Shown: positions 44,666 to 56,591 of the stretch, one piece after another | How positions within the stretch are numbered: the stretch's first letter is position 1 | Layout: every line of letters starts with the position of its first letter | Assembly (NCBI RefSeq): GCF_052324685.1 | Contig: NC_135213.1 | Span: 41,908,200-41,972,199, forward strand | Source: Brachyhypopomus gauderio | Lineage: Eukaryota; Chordata; Actinopteri; Gymnotiformes; Hypopomidae | Reading direction: 5' to 3' | Length of the DNA: 64,000 bases | Position numbers and translations under genes: made by a program | The notes under the pieces: generated by a model | Database searches by the model: none | The model's input: the letters and a program-made list of their open reading frames with translations, nothing else | What the model was told of the DNA's origin: nothing

Positions 44666-44737
44666 CTCCCCGTCGGGGAATCGAACCCCGGTCTTCCGCG
44701 TGACAGGCGGAGATACTATCCACTATACTAACGAGGA
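44666..44737 (-). tRNA. tRNA-Asp-GTC: tRNA-Asp (GTC), unit 23
   Basis: Consensus copy. Anticodon 44704-44702; T4 44659-44656. Confidence 0.98.
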
Positions 44738-45500
44738 CACGTGCTGTGTCTCGCAGTGATGCTGAGTCAGGTGACGTGCACTTGTCCCCTTGATTTTAAA
44801 GTACTCTGAATCATTGTGCCTGCAAGGAGGTGGTAAAAAGAACACATTGTGGTGATATTGACTCACTGTTGCCACTCCTCTTTTACCATCGTCAGTTTGT
44901 GGACTTATGATAGGAAAAACTCAAAGAATCTTGGTGACCTACAAGTTTGATTCATCTGCCTTCCTAGTTAAGTCATGCAAACCATTTGCTGCAAAATTGG
45001 CTTTAGCTACATTGGCAATTCATTTTGTCTTCGTATTCCAGTGCATTGTACCGAACTGCAATATCCATCTTAGATCAACTGAGATTTTGCATTTCTCTCT
45101 TTCCCACATGCAAGTTCTGAATTTCTTGGCACACATTACTGCTTTGCATCTACTAAAAGCACTCCAGAGAAAGCTTCACTTCATACCTTCATGAGGTAGG
45201 TGTCGTTTGTACTTGTATTTTGGTGGTATTTTTGTTTTTTTTTTTGTTTGTGTGCGTTGTTTGTCTACTCTTGGAACATCCTGTGATTGGTTAGGGTAGG
45301 ATTAGAGTTTAATTACGTTGGCCTCAGATTCTGGTTAATTCCAGGCTTCTTGTGCTAACCTTGTTGTTTGTTAGCTGTTGTTGGCAGTAATTAGTTGCTG
45401 CAGGTGCACTTGCCGCCATGCTCCAAGGAGTGAATTGGGGGCGGATACATTTTTTCTCCAGCTTTGTTAGTTCTTCCTCAGCCTCGCTTCTTCTTTCCTA

Positions 45501-45573
45501 GCCTCGTTAGCGCAGTAGGTAGCGCGTCAGTCTCATAATCTGAAGGTCGTGAGTTCGACCCTCACACGGGGCA
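45501..45573 (+). tRNA. tRNA-Met-CAT: tRNA-Met (CAT), unit 24
   Basis: Consensus copy. Anticodon 45534-45536; T5 45582-45586. Confidence 0.98.
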
Positions 45574-46156
45574 GCAGAAGCTTTTTGAAAAGATTGACGA
45601 GCCCCCAAAAGATGCTCAAACGCTCTTTCCTTATTCACTCGCATGCTGAGCACACCCCCTACCTGAAAATAGTATTGGCACATGACTCTTACAGGTCATC
45701 CCTAGTTGATTCAAGCTGTGCTTTTTCTTTTGTAAATTCACGTGTACACAGCAAGTTGTGTTGCATCCAATTCAATTCTCTCCACTGACCGTTCAGTCAA
45801 TATCTTGATGGCGTCTGTATTGACACCTCTACTGAGACATCAAGCTGCCTCTTTGGAGCATGTTCGCTCCCAGATCAAACTGCAGTGTCGTGGTGCCAAC
45901 ACAGAATAATGGACCACGTCGGACACTTTTCACTTTTGATTCTTTTTGATTCACTTTTGATGACACGCTTTTGAATACCTGATCACCTGGAATTGGTACC
46001 AGCTTGAAGTTAATAGTGAGTAGACTTATGGAGATTCATTTATTTGAATTTTCTTCTCAAGCCATTTGCAACTCAGAAGCAATGACACTTGTGCACTCAT
46101 CATTGAGCTTGAGGAAGTCCAAGGAATTGATCTCTATGTTACTCTCGCTCCGCCGA

Positions 46157-46238
46157 GCTGCGATGGCCGAAAGGTTAAGGCGTTGGACTTGAAATCCAAT
46201 GGGGTTTCCCCGCGCAGGTTCGACTCCTGCTTGCAGCG
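46157..46238 (+). tRNA. tRNA-Ser-TGA: tRNA-Ser (TGA), unit 24, A15 variant
   Basis: A15 at 46171. Anticodon 46190-46192; first T4 46295-46298. Confidence 0.97.
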
Positions 46239-46642
46239 TGAGTGTCTTGTTGGGCGTGTGGAAAGAGAGAGTGTGCTCTCTTCCTGCTAGCCAGTTTTAA
46301 ATATGCTTCTCATGCCATTTGCAACTTTGTGCTGCCAAACTTTAGCAGTCCTAACTGATCCTGAAATAGTCCCAGGAATTGAGTTACAAATGGCTGCTTC
46401 GTCGTTACAATGTGTTGGCATGGAAATGCAGTGGGGTCTCTTGCAGCGTAGAGGATTAACTTGCCTCTCTAATGTGATTTGTGATGAGACCTTATGCCAC
46501 CAGTGGGGAGAGCTCGCACTCACAGGTGCTTCATCCAAAGATCTTCATGCAACATAGCGATGTCTTGTTTCAGGTAAAAGAAAAAGTGCCACATTCTTTC
46601 ATGGCCGGTCACTGGTTGCTCCGCCTTGCGCTAAAAGAGGGT

Positions 46643-46714
46643 CTCCCCGTCGGGGAATCGAACCCCGGTCTTCCGCGTGACAGGCGGAGATACTATCCAC
46701 TATACTAACGAGGA
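46643..46714 (-). tRNA. tRNA-Asp-GTC: tRNA-Asp (GTC), unit 24
   Basis: Consensus copy. Anticodon 46681-46679; T4 46636-46633. Confidence 0.98.
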
Positions 46715-47474
46715 CACGTGCTGTGTCTCGCAGTGATGCTGAGTCAGGTGACGTGCACTTGTCCCCTTGATTTTAAAGTACTCTGAATCATTGTGCCTGC
46801 AAGGAGGTGGTAAAAAGAACACATTGTGGTGATATTGACTCACTGTTGCCACTCCTCTTTTACCATCGTCAGTTTGTGGACTTATGATAGGAAAAACTCA
46901 AAGAATCTTGGTGACCTACAGGTTTGATTCATCTGCCTTCCTAGTTAAGTCATGCGAACCATTTCCTGCAAAATTGGCTTTAGCTACATTGGCAATTCAT
47001 TTTGTCTTCGTATTCCAGTGCATTGTACCGAACTGCAATATCCATCTTAGATCAACTGAGATTTTGCATTTCTCTCTTTCCCACATGCAAGTTCTGAATT
47101 TCTTGGCACACATTACTGCTTTGCATCTACTAAAAGCACTCCAGAGAAAGCTTCACTTCATACCTTCATGAGGTAGGTGTCGTTTGTACTTGTATTTTGG
47201 TGGTATTTTTGTTTTTTTTTTGTTTGTGTGCGTTGTTTGTCTACTCTTGGAACATCCTGTGATTGGTTAGGGTAGGATTAGTTTAATTACGTTGGCCTCA
47301 GATTCTGGTTAATTCCAGGCTTCTTGTGCTAACCTTGTTGTTTGTTAGCTGTTGTTGGCAGTAATTAGTTGCTGCAGGTGCACTTGCCGCCATGCTCCAA
47401 GGAGTGAATTGGGGGCGGATACATTTTTTCTCCAGCTTTGTTAGTTCTTCCTCAGCCTCGCTTCTTCTTTCCTA

Positions 47475-47547
47475 GCCTCGTTAGCGCAGTAGGTAGCGCG
47501 TCAGTCTCATAATCTGAAGGTCGTGAGTTCGACCCTCACACGGGGCA
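47475..47547 (+). tRNA. tRNA-Met-CAT: tRNA-Met (CAT), unit 25
   Basis: Consensus copy. Anticodon 47508-47510; T5 47556-47560. The 1-bp deletion of this unit lies downstream of the gene. Confidence 0.98.
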
Positions 47548-48129
47548 GCAGAAGCTTTTTGAAAAGATTGACGAGCCCCCAAAAGATGCTCAAACGCTCT
47601 TTCCTTATTCACTCGCATGCTGACACACCCCCTACCTGAAAATAGTATTGGCACATGACTCTTACAGGTCATCCCTAGTTGATTCAAGCTGTGCTTTTTC
47701 TTTTGTAAATTCGCGTGTACACAGCAAGTTGTGTTGCATCCAATTCAATTCTCTCCACTGACCGTTCAGTCAATACCTTGATGGCGTCTGTATTGACACC
47801 TCTACTGAGACATCAAGCTGCCTCTTTGGAGCATGTTTGCTCCCAGATCAAACTGCAGTGTCGTGGAGCCAACACAGAATAATGGACCACGTCGGACACT
47901 TTTCACTTTTGATTCTTTTTGATTCACTTTTGATGACACGCTTTTGAATACCTGATCACCTGGAATTGGTACCAGCTTGAAGTTAATAGTGAGTAGACTT
48001 ATCGAGATTCATTTATTTGAATTTTCTTCTCAAGCCATTTGCAACTCAGAAGCAATGACACTTGTGCACTCATCATTGAGCTTGAGGAAGTCCAAGGAAT
48101 TGATCTCTATGTTACTCTCGCTCCGCCGA

Positions 48130-48211
48130 GCTGCGATGGCCGAGAGGTTAAGGCGTTGGACTTGAAATCCAATGGGGTTTCCCCGCGCAGGTTCGACTCC
48201 TGCTTGCAGCG
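48130..48211 (+). tRNA. tRNA-Ser-TGA: tRNA-Ser (TGA), unit 25
   Basis: G15 form. Anticodon 48163-48165; first T4 48268-48271. Confidence 0.98.
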
Positions 48212-48615
48212 TGAGTGTCTTGTTGGGCGTGTGGAAAGAGAGAGTGTGCTCTCTTCCTGCTAGCCAGTTTTAAATATGCTTCTCATGCCATTTGCAACTT
48301 TGTGCTGCCAAACTTTAGCAGTCCTAACTGATCCTGAAATAGTCCCAGGAATTGAGTTACAAATGGCTGCTTCGTCGTTACAATGTGTTGGCATGGAAAT
48401 GCAGTGGGGTCTCTTGCAGCTTAGAGGATTAACTTGCCTCTCTAATGTGATTTGTGATGAGACCTTATGCCACCAGTGGGGAGAGCTTGCACTCACAGGT
48501 GCTTCATCCAAAGATCTTCATGCAACATAGCGATGTCTTGTTTCAGGTAAAAGAAAAAGTGCCACATTCTTTCATGGCCGGTCACTGGTTGCTCCGCCTT
48601 GCGCTAAAAGAGGGT

Positions 48616-48687
48616 CTCCCCGTCGGGGAATCGAACCCCGGTCTTCCGCGTGACAGGCGGAGATACTATCCACTATACTAACGAGGA
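48616..48687 (-). tRNA. tRNA-Asp-GTC: tRNA-Asp (GTC), unit 25
   Basis: Consensus tRNA with CACATG at the E-box position. Anticodon 48654-48652; T4 48609-48606. Confidence 0.98.
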
Positions 48688-49449
48688 CACATGCTGTGGC
48701 TCGCAGTGATGCTGAGTCAGGTGACGTGCACTTGTCCCCTTGATTTTAAAGTACTCTGAATCATTGTGCCTGCAAGGAGGTGGTAAAAAGAACACATTGT
48801 GGTGATATTGACTCACTGTTGCCACTCCTCTTTTACCATCGTCAGTTTGTGGACTTATGATAGGAAAAACTCAAAGAATCTTGGTGACCTACAGGTTTGA
48901 TTCATCTGCCTTCCTAGTTAAGTCATGCGAACCATTTCCTGCAAAATTGGCTTTAGCTACATTGGCAATTCATTTTGTCTTCGTATTCCAGTGCATTGTA
49001 ACGAACTGCAATATCCATCTTAGATCAACTGAGATTTTGCATTTCTCTCTTTCCCACATGCAAGTTCTGAATTTCTTGGCACACATTACTGCTTTGCATC
49101 TACTAAAAGCACTCCAGAGAAAGCTTCACTTCATACCTTCATGAGGTAGGTGTCGTTTGTACTTGTATTTTGGTGGTATTTTTGTTTTTTTTTTGTTTGT
49201 GTGCGTTGTTTGTTTACTCTTGGAACATCCTGTGATTGGTTAGGGTAGGATTAGAGTTTAATTACGTTGGCCTCAGATTCTGGTTAATTCCAGGCTTCTT
49301 GTGCTAACCTTGTTGTTTGTTAGCTGTTGTTGGCAGTAATTAGTTGCTGCAGGTGCACTTGCCGCCATGCTCCAAGGAGTGAATTGGGGGCGGATACATT
49401 TTTTCTCCAGCTTTGTTAGTTCTTCCTCAGCCTCGCTTCTTCTTTCCTA

Positions 49450-49522
49450 GCCTCGTTAGCGCAGTAGGTAGCGCGTCAGTCTCATAATCTGAAGGTCGTG
49501 AGTTCGACCCTCACACGGGGCA
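49450..49522 (+). tRNA. tRNA-Met-CAT: tRNA-Met (CAT), unit 26
   Basis: Consensus copy. Anticodon 49483-49485; T5 49531-49535. Confidence 0.98.
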
Positions 49523-50105
49523 GCAGAAGCTTTTTGAAAAGATTGACGAGCCCCCAAAAGATGCTCAAACGCTCTTTCCTTATTCACTCGCATGCTGAGC
49601 ACACCCCCTACCTGAAAATAGTATTGGCACATGACTCTTACAGGTCATCCCTAGTTGATTCAAGCTGTGCTTTTTCTTTTGTAAATTCGCGTGTGCACAG
49701 CAAGTTGTGTTGCATCCAATTCAATTCTCTCCACTGACCGTTCAGTCAATACCTTGATGGCGTCTGTATTGACACCTCTACTGAGACATCAAGCTGCCTC
49801 TTTGGAGCATGTTTGCTCCCAGATCAAACTGCAGTGTCGTGGAGCCAACACAGAATAATGGACCACGTCGGACACTTTTCACTTTTGATTCTTTTTGATT
49901 CACTTTTGATGACACGCTTTTGAATACCTGATCACCTGGAATTGGTACCAGCTTGAAGTTAATAGTGAGTAGACTTATGGAGATTCATTTATTTGAATTT
50001 TCTTCTCAAGCCATTTGCAACTCAGAAGCAATGACACTTGTGCACTCATCATTGAGCTTGAGGAAGTCCAAGGAATTGATCTCTATGTTACTCTCGCTCC
50101 GCCGA

Positions 50106-50187
50106 GCTGCGATGGCCGAGAGGTTAAGGCGTTGGACTTGAAATCCAATGGGGTTTCCCCGCGCAGGTTCGACTCCTGCTTGCAGCG
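50106..50187 (+). tRNA. tRNA-Ser-TGA: tRNA-Ser (TGA), unit 26
   Basis: G15 form. Anticodon 50139-50141; first T4 50244-50247. The trailer has a private G-to-A change near 50202. Confidence 0.98.
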
Positions 50188-50591
50188 TGAGTGTCTTGTT
50201 GAGCGTGTGGAAAGAGAGAGTGTGCTCTCTTCCTGCTAGCCAGTTTTAAATATGCTTCTCATGCCATTTGCAACTTTGTGCTGCCAAACTTTAGCAGTCC
50301 TAACTGATCCTGAAATAGTCCCAGGAATTGAGTTACAAATGGCTGCTTCGTCGTTACAATGTGTTGGCATGGAAATGCAGTGGGGTCTCTTGCAGCTTAG
50401 AGGATTAACTTGCCTCTCTAATGTGATTTGTGATGAGACCTTATGCCACCAGTGGGGAGAGCTTGCACTCACAGGTGCTTCATCCAAAGATCTTCATGCA
50501 ACATAGCGATGTCTTGTTTCAGGTAAAAGAAAAAGTGCCACATTCTTTCATGGCCGGTCACTGGTTGCTCCGCCTTGCGCTAAAAGAGGGT

Positions 50592-50663
50592 CTCCCCGTC
50601 GGGGAATCGAACCCCGGTCTTCCGCGTGACAGGCGGAGATACTATCCACTATACTAACGAGGA
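50592..50663 (-). tRNA. tRNA-Asp-GTC: tRNA-Asp (GTC), unit 26
   Basis: Consensus tRNA with CACATG at the E-box position. Anticodon 50630-50628; T4 50585-50582. Confidence 0.98.
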
Positions 50664-51425
50664 CACATGCTGTGGCTCGCAGTGATGCTGAGTCAGGTGA
50701 CGTGCACTTGTCCCCTTGATTTTAAAGTACTCTGAATCATTGTGCCTGCAAGGAGGTGGTAAAAAGAACACATTGTGGTGATATTGACTCACTGTTGCCA
50801 CTCCTCTTTTACCATCGTCAGTTTGTGGACTTATGATAGGAAAAACTCAAAGAATCTTGGTGACCTACAGGTTTGATTCATCTGCCTTCCTAGTTAAGTC
50901 ATGCGAACCATTTCCTGCAAAATTGGCTTTAGCTACATTGGCAATTCATTTTGTCTTCGTATTCCAGTGCATTGTACCGAACTGCAATATCCATCTTAGA
51001 TCAACTGAGATTTTGCATTTCTCTCTTTCCCACATGCAAGTTCTGAATTTCTTGGCACACATTACTGCTTTGCATCTACTAAAAGCACTCCAGAGAAAGC
51101 TTCACTTCATACCTTCATGAGGTAGGTGTCGTTTGTACTTGTATTTTGGTGGTATTTTTGTTTTTTTTTTGTTTGTGTGCGTTGTTTGTCTACTCTTGGA
51201 ACATCCTGTGATTGGTTAGGGTAGGATTAGAGTTTAATTACGTTGGCCTCAGATTCTGGTTAATTCCAGGCTTCTTGTGCTAACCTTGTTGTTTGTTAGC
51301 TGTTGTTGGCAGTAATTAGTTGCTGCAGGTGCACTTGCCGCCATGCTCCAAGGAGTGAATTGGGGGCGGATACATTTTTTCTCCAGCTTTGTTAGTTCTT
51401 CCTCAGCCTCGCTTCTTCTTTCCTA

Positions 51426-51498
51426 GCCTCGTTAGCGCAGTAGGTAGCGCGTCAGTCTCATAATCTGAAGGTCGTGAGTTCGACCCTCACACGGGGCA
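51426..51498 (+). tRNA. tRNA-Met-CAT: tRNA-Met (CAT), unit 27
   Basis: Consensus copy. Anticodon 51459-51461; T5 51507-51511. Confidence 0.98.
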
Positions 51499-52081
51499 GC
51501 AGAAGCTTTTTGAAAAGATTGACGAGCCCCCAAAAGATGCTCAAACGCTCTTTCCTTATTCACTCGCATGCTGAGCACACCCCCTACCTGAAAATAGTAT
51601 TGGCACATGACTCTTACAGGTCATCCCTAGTTGATTCAAGCTGTGCTTTTTCTTTTGTAAATTCGCGTGTGCACAGCAAGTTGTGTTGCATCCAATTCAA
51701 TTCTCTCCACTGACCGTTCAGTCAATACCTTGATGGCGTCTGTATTGACACCTCTACTGAGACATCAAGCTGCCTCTTTGGAGCATGTTTGCTCCCAGAT
51801 CAAACTGCAGTGTCGTGGAGCCAACACAGAATAATGGACCACGTCGGACACTTTTCACTTTTGATTCTTTTTGATTCACTTTTGATGACACGCTTTTGAA
51901 TACCTGATCACCTGGAATTGGTACCAGCTTGAAGTTAATAGTGAGTAGACTTATCGAGATTCATTTATTTGAATTTTCTTCTCAAGCCATTTGCAACTCA
52001 GAAGCAATGACACTTGTGCACTCATCATTGAGCTTGAGGAAGTCCAAGGAATTGATCTCTATGTTACTCTCGCTCCGCCGA

Positions 52082-52163
52082 GCTGCGATGGCCGAGAGGT
52101 TAAGGCGTTGGACTTGAAATCCAATGGGGTTTCCCCGCGCAGGTTCGACTCCTGCTTGCAGCG
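52082..52163 (+). tRNA. tRNA-Ser-TGA: tRNA-Ser (TGA), unit 27
   Basis: G15 form. Anticodon 52115-52117; first T4 52220-52223. Confidence 0.98.
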
Positions 52164-52567
52164 TGAGTGTCTTGTTGGGCGTGTGGAAAGAGAGAGTGTG
52201 CTCTCTTCCTGCTAGCCAGTTTTAAATATGCTTCTCATGCCATTTGCAACTTTGTGCTGCCAAACTTTAGCAGTCCTAACTGATCCTGAAATAGTCCCAG
52301 GAATTGAGTTACAAATGGCTGCTTCGTCGTTACAATGTGTTGGCATGGAAATGCAGTGGGGTCTCTTGCAGCTTAGAGGATTAACTTGCCTCTCTAATGT
52401 GATTTGTGATGAGACCTTATGCCACCAGTGGGGAGAGCTTGCACTCACAGGTGCTTCATCCAAAGATCTTCATGCAACATAGCGATGTCTTGTTTCAGGT
52501 AAAAGAAAAAGTGCCACATTCTTTCATGGCCGGTCACTGGTTGCTCCGCCTTGCGCTAAAAGAGGGT

Positions 52568-52639
52568 CTCCCCGTCGGGGAATCGAACCCCGGTCTTCCG
52601 CGTGACAGGCGGAGATACTATCCACTATACTAACGAGGA
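52568..52639 (-). tRNA. tRNA-Asp-GTC: tRNA-Asp (GTC), unit 27
   Basis: Consensus tRNA with CACATG at the E-box position. Anticodon 52606-52604; T4 52561-52558. Confidence 0.98.
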
Positions 52640-53401
52640 CACATGCTGTGGCTCGCAGTGATGCTGAGTCAGGTGACGTGCACTTGTCCCCTTGATTTTA
52701 AAGTACTCTGAATCATTGTGCCTGCAAGGAGGTGGTAAAAAGAACACATTGTGGTGATATTGACTCACTGTTGCCACTCCTCTTTTACCATCGTCAGTTT
52801 GTGGACTTATGATAGGAAAAACTCAAAGAATCTTGGTGACCTACAGGTTTGATTCATCTGCCTTCCTAGTTAAGTCATGCGAACCATTTCCTGCAAAATT
52901 GGCTTTAGCTACATTGGCAATTCATTTTGTCTTCGTATTCCAGTGCATTGTAACGAACTGCAATATCCATCTTAGATCAACTGAGATTTTGCATTTCTCT
53001 CTTTCCCACATGCAAGTTCTGAATTTCTTGGCACACATTACTGCTTTGCATCTACTAAAAGCACTCCAGAGAAAGCTTCACTTCATACCTTCATGAGGTA
53101 GGTGTCGTTTGTACTTGTATTTTGGTGGTATTTTTGTTTTTTTTTTGTTTGTGTGCGTTGTTTGTTTACTCTTGGAACATCCTGTGATTGGTTAGGGTAG
53201 GATTAGAGTTTAATTACGTTGGCCTCAGATTCTGGTTAATTCCAGGCTTCTTGTGCTAACCTTGTTGTTTGTTAGCTGTTGTTGGCAGTAATTAGTTGCT
53301 GCAGGTGCACTTGCCGCCATGCTCCAAGGAGTGAATTGGGGGCGGATACATTTTTTCTCCAGCTTTGTTAGTTCTTCCTCAGCCTCGCTTCTTCTTTCCT
53401 A

Positions 53402-53474
53402 GCCTCGTTAGCGCAGTAGGTAGCGCGTCAGTCTCATAATCTGAAGGTCGTGAGTTCGACCCTCACACGGGGCA
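53402..53474 (+). tRNA. tRNA-Met-CAT: tRNA-Met (CAT), unit 28
   Basis: Consensus copy. Anticodon 53435-53437; T5 53483-53487. Confidence 0.98.
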
Positions 53475-54057
53475 GCAGAAGCTTTTTGAAAAGATTGACG
53501 AGCCCCCAAAAGATGCTCAAACGCTCTTTCCTTATTCACTCGCATGCTGAGCACACCCCCTACCTGAAAATAGTATTGGCACATGACTCTTACAGGTCAT
53601 CCCTAGTTGATTCAAGCTGTGCTTTTTCTTTTGTAAATTCGCGTGTGCACAGCAAGTTGTGTTGCATCCAATTCAATTCTCTCCACTGACCGTTCAGTCA
53701 ATACCTTGATGGCGTCTGTATTGACACCTCTACTGAGACATCAAGCTGCCTCTTTGGAGCATGTTTGCTCCCAGATCAAACTGCAGTGTCGTGGAGCCAA
53801 CACAGAATAATGGACCACGTCGGACACTTTTCACTTTTGATTCTTTTTGATTCACTTTTGATGACACGCTTTTGAATACCTGATCACCTGGAATTGGTAC
53901 CAGCTTGAAGTTAATAGTGAGTAGACTTATGGAGATTCATTTATTTGAATTTTCTTCTCAAGCCATTTGCAACTCAGAAGCAATGACACTTGTGCACTCA
54001 TCATTGAGCTTGAGGAAGTCCAAGGAATTGATCTCTATGTTACTCTCGCTCCGCCGA

Positions 54058-54139
54058 GCTGCGATGGCCGAGAGGTTAAGGCGTTGGACTTGAAATCCAA
54101 TGGGGTTTCCCCGCGCAGGTTCGACTCCTGCTTGCAGCG
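54058..54139 (+). tRNA. tRNA-Ser-TGA: tRNA-Ser (TGA), unit 28
   Basis: G15 form. Anticodon 54091-54093; first T4 54196-54199. Confidence 0.98.
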
Positions 54140-54543
54140 TGAGTGTCTTGTTGGGCGTGTGGAAAGAGAGAGTGTGCTCTCTTCCTGCTAGCCAGTTTTA
54201 AATATGCTTCTCATGCCATTTGCAACTTTGTGCTGCCAAACTTTAGCAGTCCTAACTGATCCTGAAATAGTCCCAGGAATTGAGTTACAAATGGCTGCTT
54301 CGTCGTTACAATGTGTTGGCATGGAAATGCAGTGGGGTCTCTTGCAGCTTAGAGGATTAACTTGCCTCTCTAATGTGATTTGTGATGAGACCTTATGCCA
54401 CCAGTGGGGAGAGCTTGCACTCACAGGTGCTTCATCCAAAGATCTTCATGCAACATAGCGATGTCTTGTTTCAGGTAAAAGAAAAAGTGCCACATTCTTT
54501 CATGGCCGGTCACTGGTTGCTCCGCCTTGCGCTAAAAGAGGGT

Positions 54544-54615
54544 CTCCCCGTCGGGGAATCGAACCCCGGTGTTCCGCGTGACAGGCGGAGATACTATCCA
54601 CTATACTAACGAGGA
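54544..54615 (-). tRNA. tRNA-Asp-GTC: tRNA-Asp (GTC), unit 28, position-45 variant
   Basis: G at 54571 on + makes tRNA base 45 a C instead of G (variable loop AGAC becomes ACAC). Base 45 usually contacts the 10-25 pair, so a mild structural effect is possible. CACATG at the E-box position. Anticodon 54582-54580; T4 54537-54534. Confidence 0.96.
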
Positions 54616-55377
54616 CACATGCTGTGGCTCGCAGTGATGCTGAGTCAGGTGACGTGCACTTGTCCCCTTGATTTTAAAGTACTCTGAATCATTGTGCCTG
54701 CAAGGAGGTGGTAAAAAGAACACATTGTGGTGATATTGACTCACTGTTGCCACTCCTCTTTTACCATCGTCAGTTTGTGGACTTATGATAGGAAAAACTC
54801 AAAGAATCTTGGTGACCTACAGGTTTGATTCATCTGCCTTCCTAGTTAAGTCATGCGAACCATTTCCTGCAAAATTGGCTTTAGCTACATTGGCAATTCA
54901 TTTTGTCTTCGTATTCCAGTGCATTGTACCGAACTGCAATATCCATCTTAGATCAACTGAGATTTTGCATTTCTCTCTTTCCCACATGCAAGTTCTGAAT
55001 TTCTTGGCACACATTACTGCTTTGCATCTACTAAAAGCACTCCAGAGAAAGCTTCACTTCATACCTTCATGAGGTAGGTGTCGTTTGTACTTGTATTTTG
55101 GTGGTATTTTTGTTTTTTTTTTGTTTGTGTGCGTTGTTTGTCTACTCTTGGAACATCCTGTGATTGGTTAGGGTAGGATTAGAGTTTAATTACGTTGGCC
55201 TCAGATTCTGGTTAATTCCAGGCTTCTTGTGCTAACCTTGTTGTTTGTTAGCTGTTGTTGGCAGTAATTAGTTGCTGCAGGTGCACTTGCCGCCATGCTC
55301 CAAGGAGTGAATTGGGGGCGGATACATTTTTTCTCCAGCTTTGTTAGTTCTTCCTCAGCCTCGCTTCTTCTTTCCTA

Positions 55378-55450
55378 GCCTCGTTAGCGCAGTAGGTAGC
55401 GCGTCAGTCTCATAATCTGAAGGTCGTGAGTTCGACCCTCACACGGGGCA
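55378..55450 (+). tRNA. tRNA-Met-CAT: tRNA-Met (CAT), unit 29
   Basis: Consensus copy. Anticodon 55411-55413; T5 55459-55463. Confidence 0.98.
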
Positions 55451-56033
55451 GCAGAAGCTTTTTGAAAAGATTGACGAGCCCCCAAAAGATGCTCAAACGC
55501 TCTTTCCTTATTCACTCGCATGCTGAGCACACCCCCTACCTGAAAATAGTATTGGCACATGACTCTTACAGGTCATCCCTAGTTGATTCAAGCTGTGCTT
55601 TTTCTTTTGTAAATTCGCGTGTGCACAGCAAGTTGTGTTGCATCCAATTCAATTCTCTCCACTGACCGTTCAGTCAATACCTTGATGGCGTCTGTATTGA
55701 CACCTCTACTGAGACATCAAGCTGCCTCTTTGGAGCATGTTTGCTCCCAGATCAAACTGCAGTGTCGTGGAGCCAACACAGAATAATGGACCACGTCGGA
55801 CACTTTTCACTTTTGATTCTTTTTGATTCACTTTTGATGACACGCTTTTGAATACCTGATCACCTGGAATTGGTACCAGCTTGAAGTTAATAGTGAGTAG
55901 ACTTATGGAGATTCATTTATTTGAATTTTCTTCTCAAGCCATTTGCAACTCAGAAGCAATGACACTTGTGCACTCATCATTGAGCTTGAGGAAGTCCAAG
56001 GAATTGATCTCTATGTTACTCTCGCTCCGCCGA

Positions 56034-56115
56034 GCTGCGATGGCCGAGAGGTTAAGGCGTTGGACTTGAAATCCAATGGGGTTTCCCCGCGCAGGTTCGA
56101 CTCCTGCTTGCAGCG
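56034..56115 (+). tRNA. tRNA-Ser-TGA: tRNA-Ser (TGA), unit 29
   Basis: G15 form. Anticodon 56067-56069; first T4 56172-56175. Confidence 0.98.
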
Positions 56116-56519
56116 TGAGTGTCTTGTTGGGCGTGTGGAAAGAGAGAGTGTGCTCTCTTCCTGCTAGCCAGTTTTAAATATGCTTCTCATGCCATTTGCA
56201 ACTTTGTGCTGCCAAACTTTAGCAGTCCTAACTGATCCTGAAATAGTCCCAGGAATTGAGTTACAAATGGCTGCTTCGTCGTTACAATGTGTTGGCATGG
56301 AAATGCAGTGGGGTCTCTTGCAGCGTAGAGGATTAACTTGCCTCTCTAATGTGATTTGTGATGAGACCTTATGCCACCAGTGGGGAGAGCTCGCACTCAC
56401 AGGTGCTTCATCCAAAGATCTTCATGCAACATAGCGATGTCTTGTTTCAGGTAAAAGAAAAAGTGCCACATTCTTTCATGGCCGGTCACTGGTTGCTCCG
56501 CCTTGCGCTAAAAGAGGGT

Positions 56520-56591
56520 CTCCCCGTCGGGGAATCGAACCCCGGTCTTCCGCGTGACAGGCGGAGATACTATCCACTATACTAACGAGGA
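56520..56591 (-). tRNA. tRNA-Asp-GTC: tRNA-Asp (GTC), unit 29
   Basis: Consensus copy. Anticodon 56558-56556; T4 56513-56510. Confidence 0.98.

Larger units (their letters stand above)
43524..45500. repeat. Unit 23 (type A, Ser A15, Met T56)
   Basis: 1977 bp. Near-twin of unit 22, with the tRNA-Met change at 43579. Confidence 0.9.
45501..47474. repeat. Unit 24 (A-to-B mosaic, 2-bp deletion)
   Basis: 1974 bp. A through tRNA-Asp with Ser A15, then B (G1457, G1492, C1501). Two bases are missing in gattagtttaatt near 47280, shared with unit 30. Private aattcAcgtg near 45740. Confidence 0.88.
47475..49449. repeat. Unit 25 (type B, 1-bp deletion)
   Basis: 1975 bp. One base is missing in gctgacacacc near 47624. 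Carries atCgag near 48003, taAcgaac near 49002 and tgttTactc near 49214; all three are shared with unit 27. A282 like unit 31. Confidence 0.88.
49450..51425. repeat. Unit 26 (type B)
   Basis: 1976 bp. Full B signature with G282, T401, A430, cacatg and C1501. Private gttgAgcg near 50182. Confidence 0.9.
51426..53401. repeat. Unit 27 (type B, shares markers with 25)
   Basis: 1976 bp. Carries the same atCgag, taAcgaac and tgttTactc changes as unit 25, two units away. Confidence 0.9.
53402..55377. repeat. Unit 28 (type B)
   Basis: 1976 bp. Full B signature. Its tRNA-Asp has a variable-loop change at 54571. Confidence 0.9.

Noticed and set aside
47481-47687. 68-codon minus-strand frame found only in unit 25
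   Set aside because: It is opened by the 1-bp deletion near 47624 and runs antisense through tRNA-Met.
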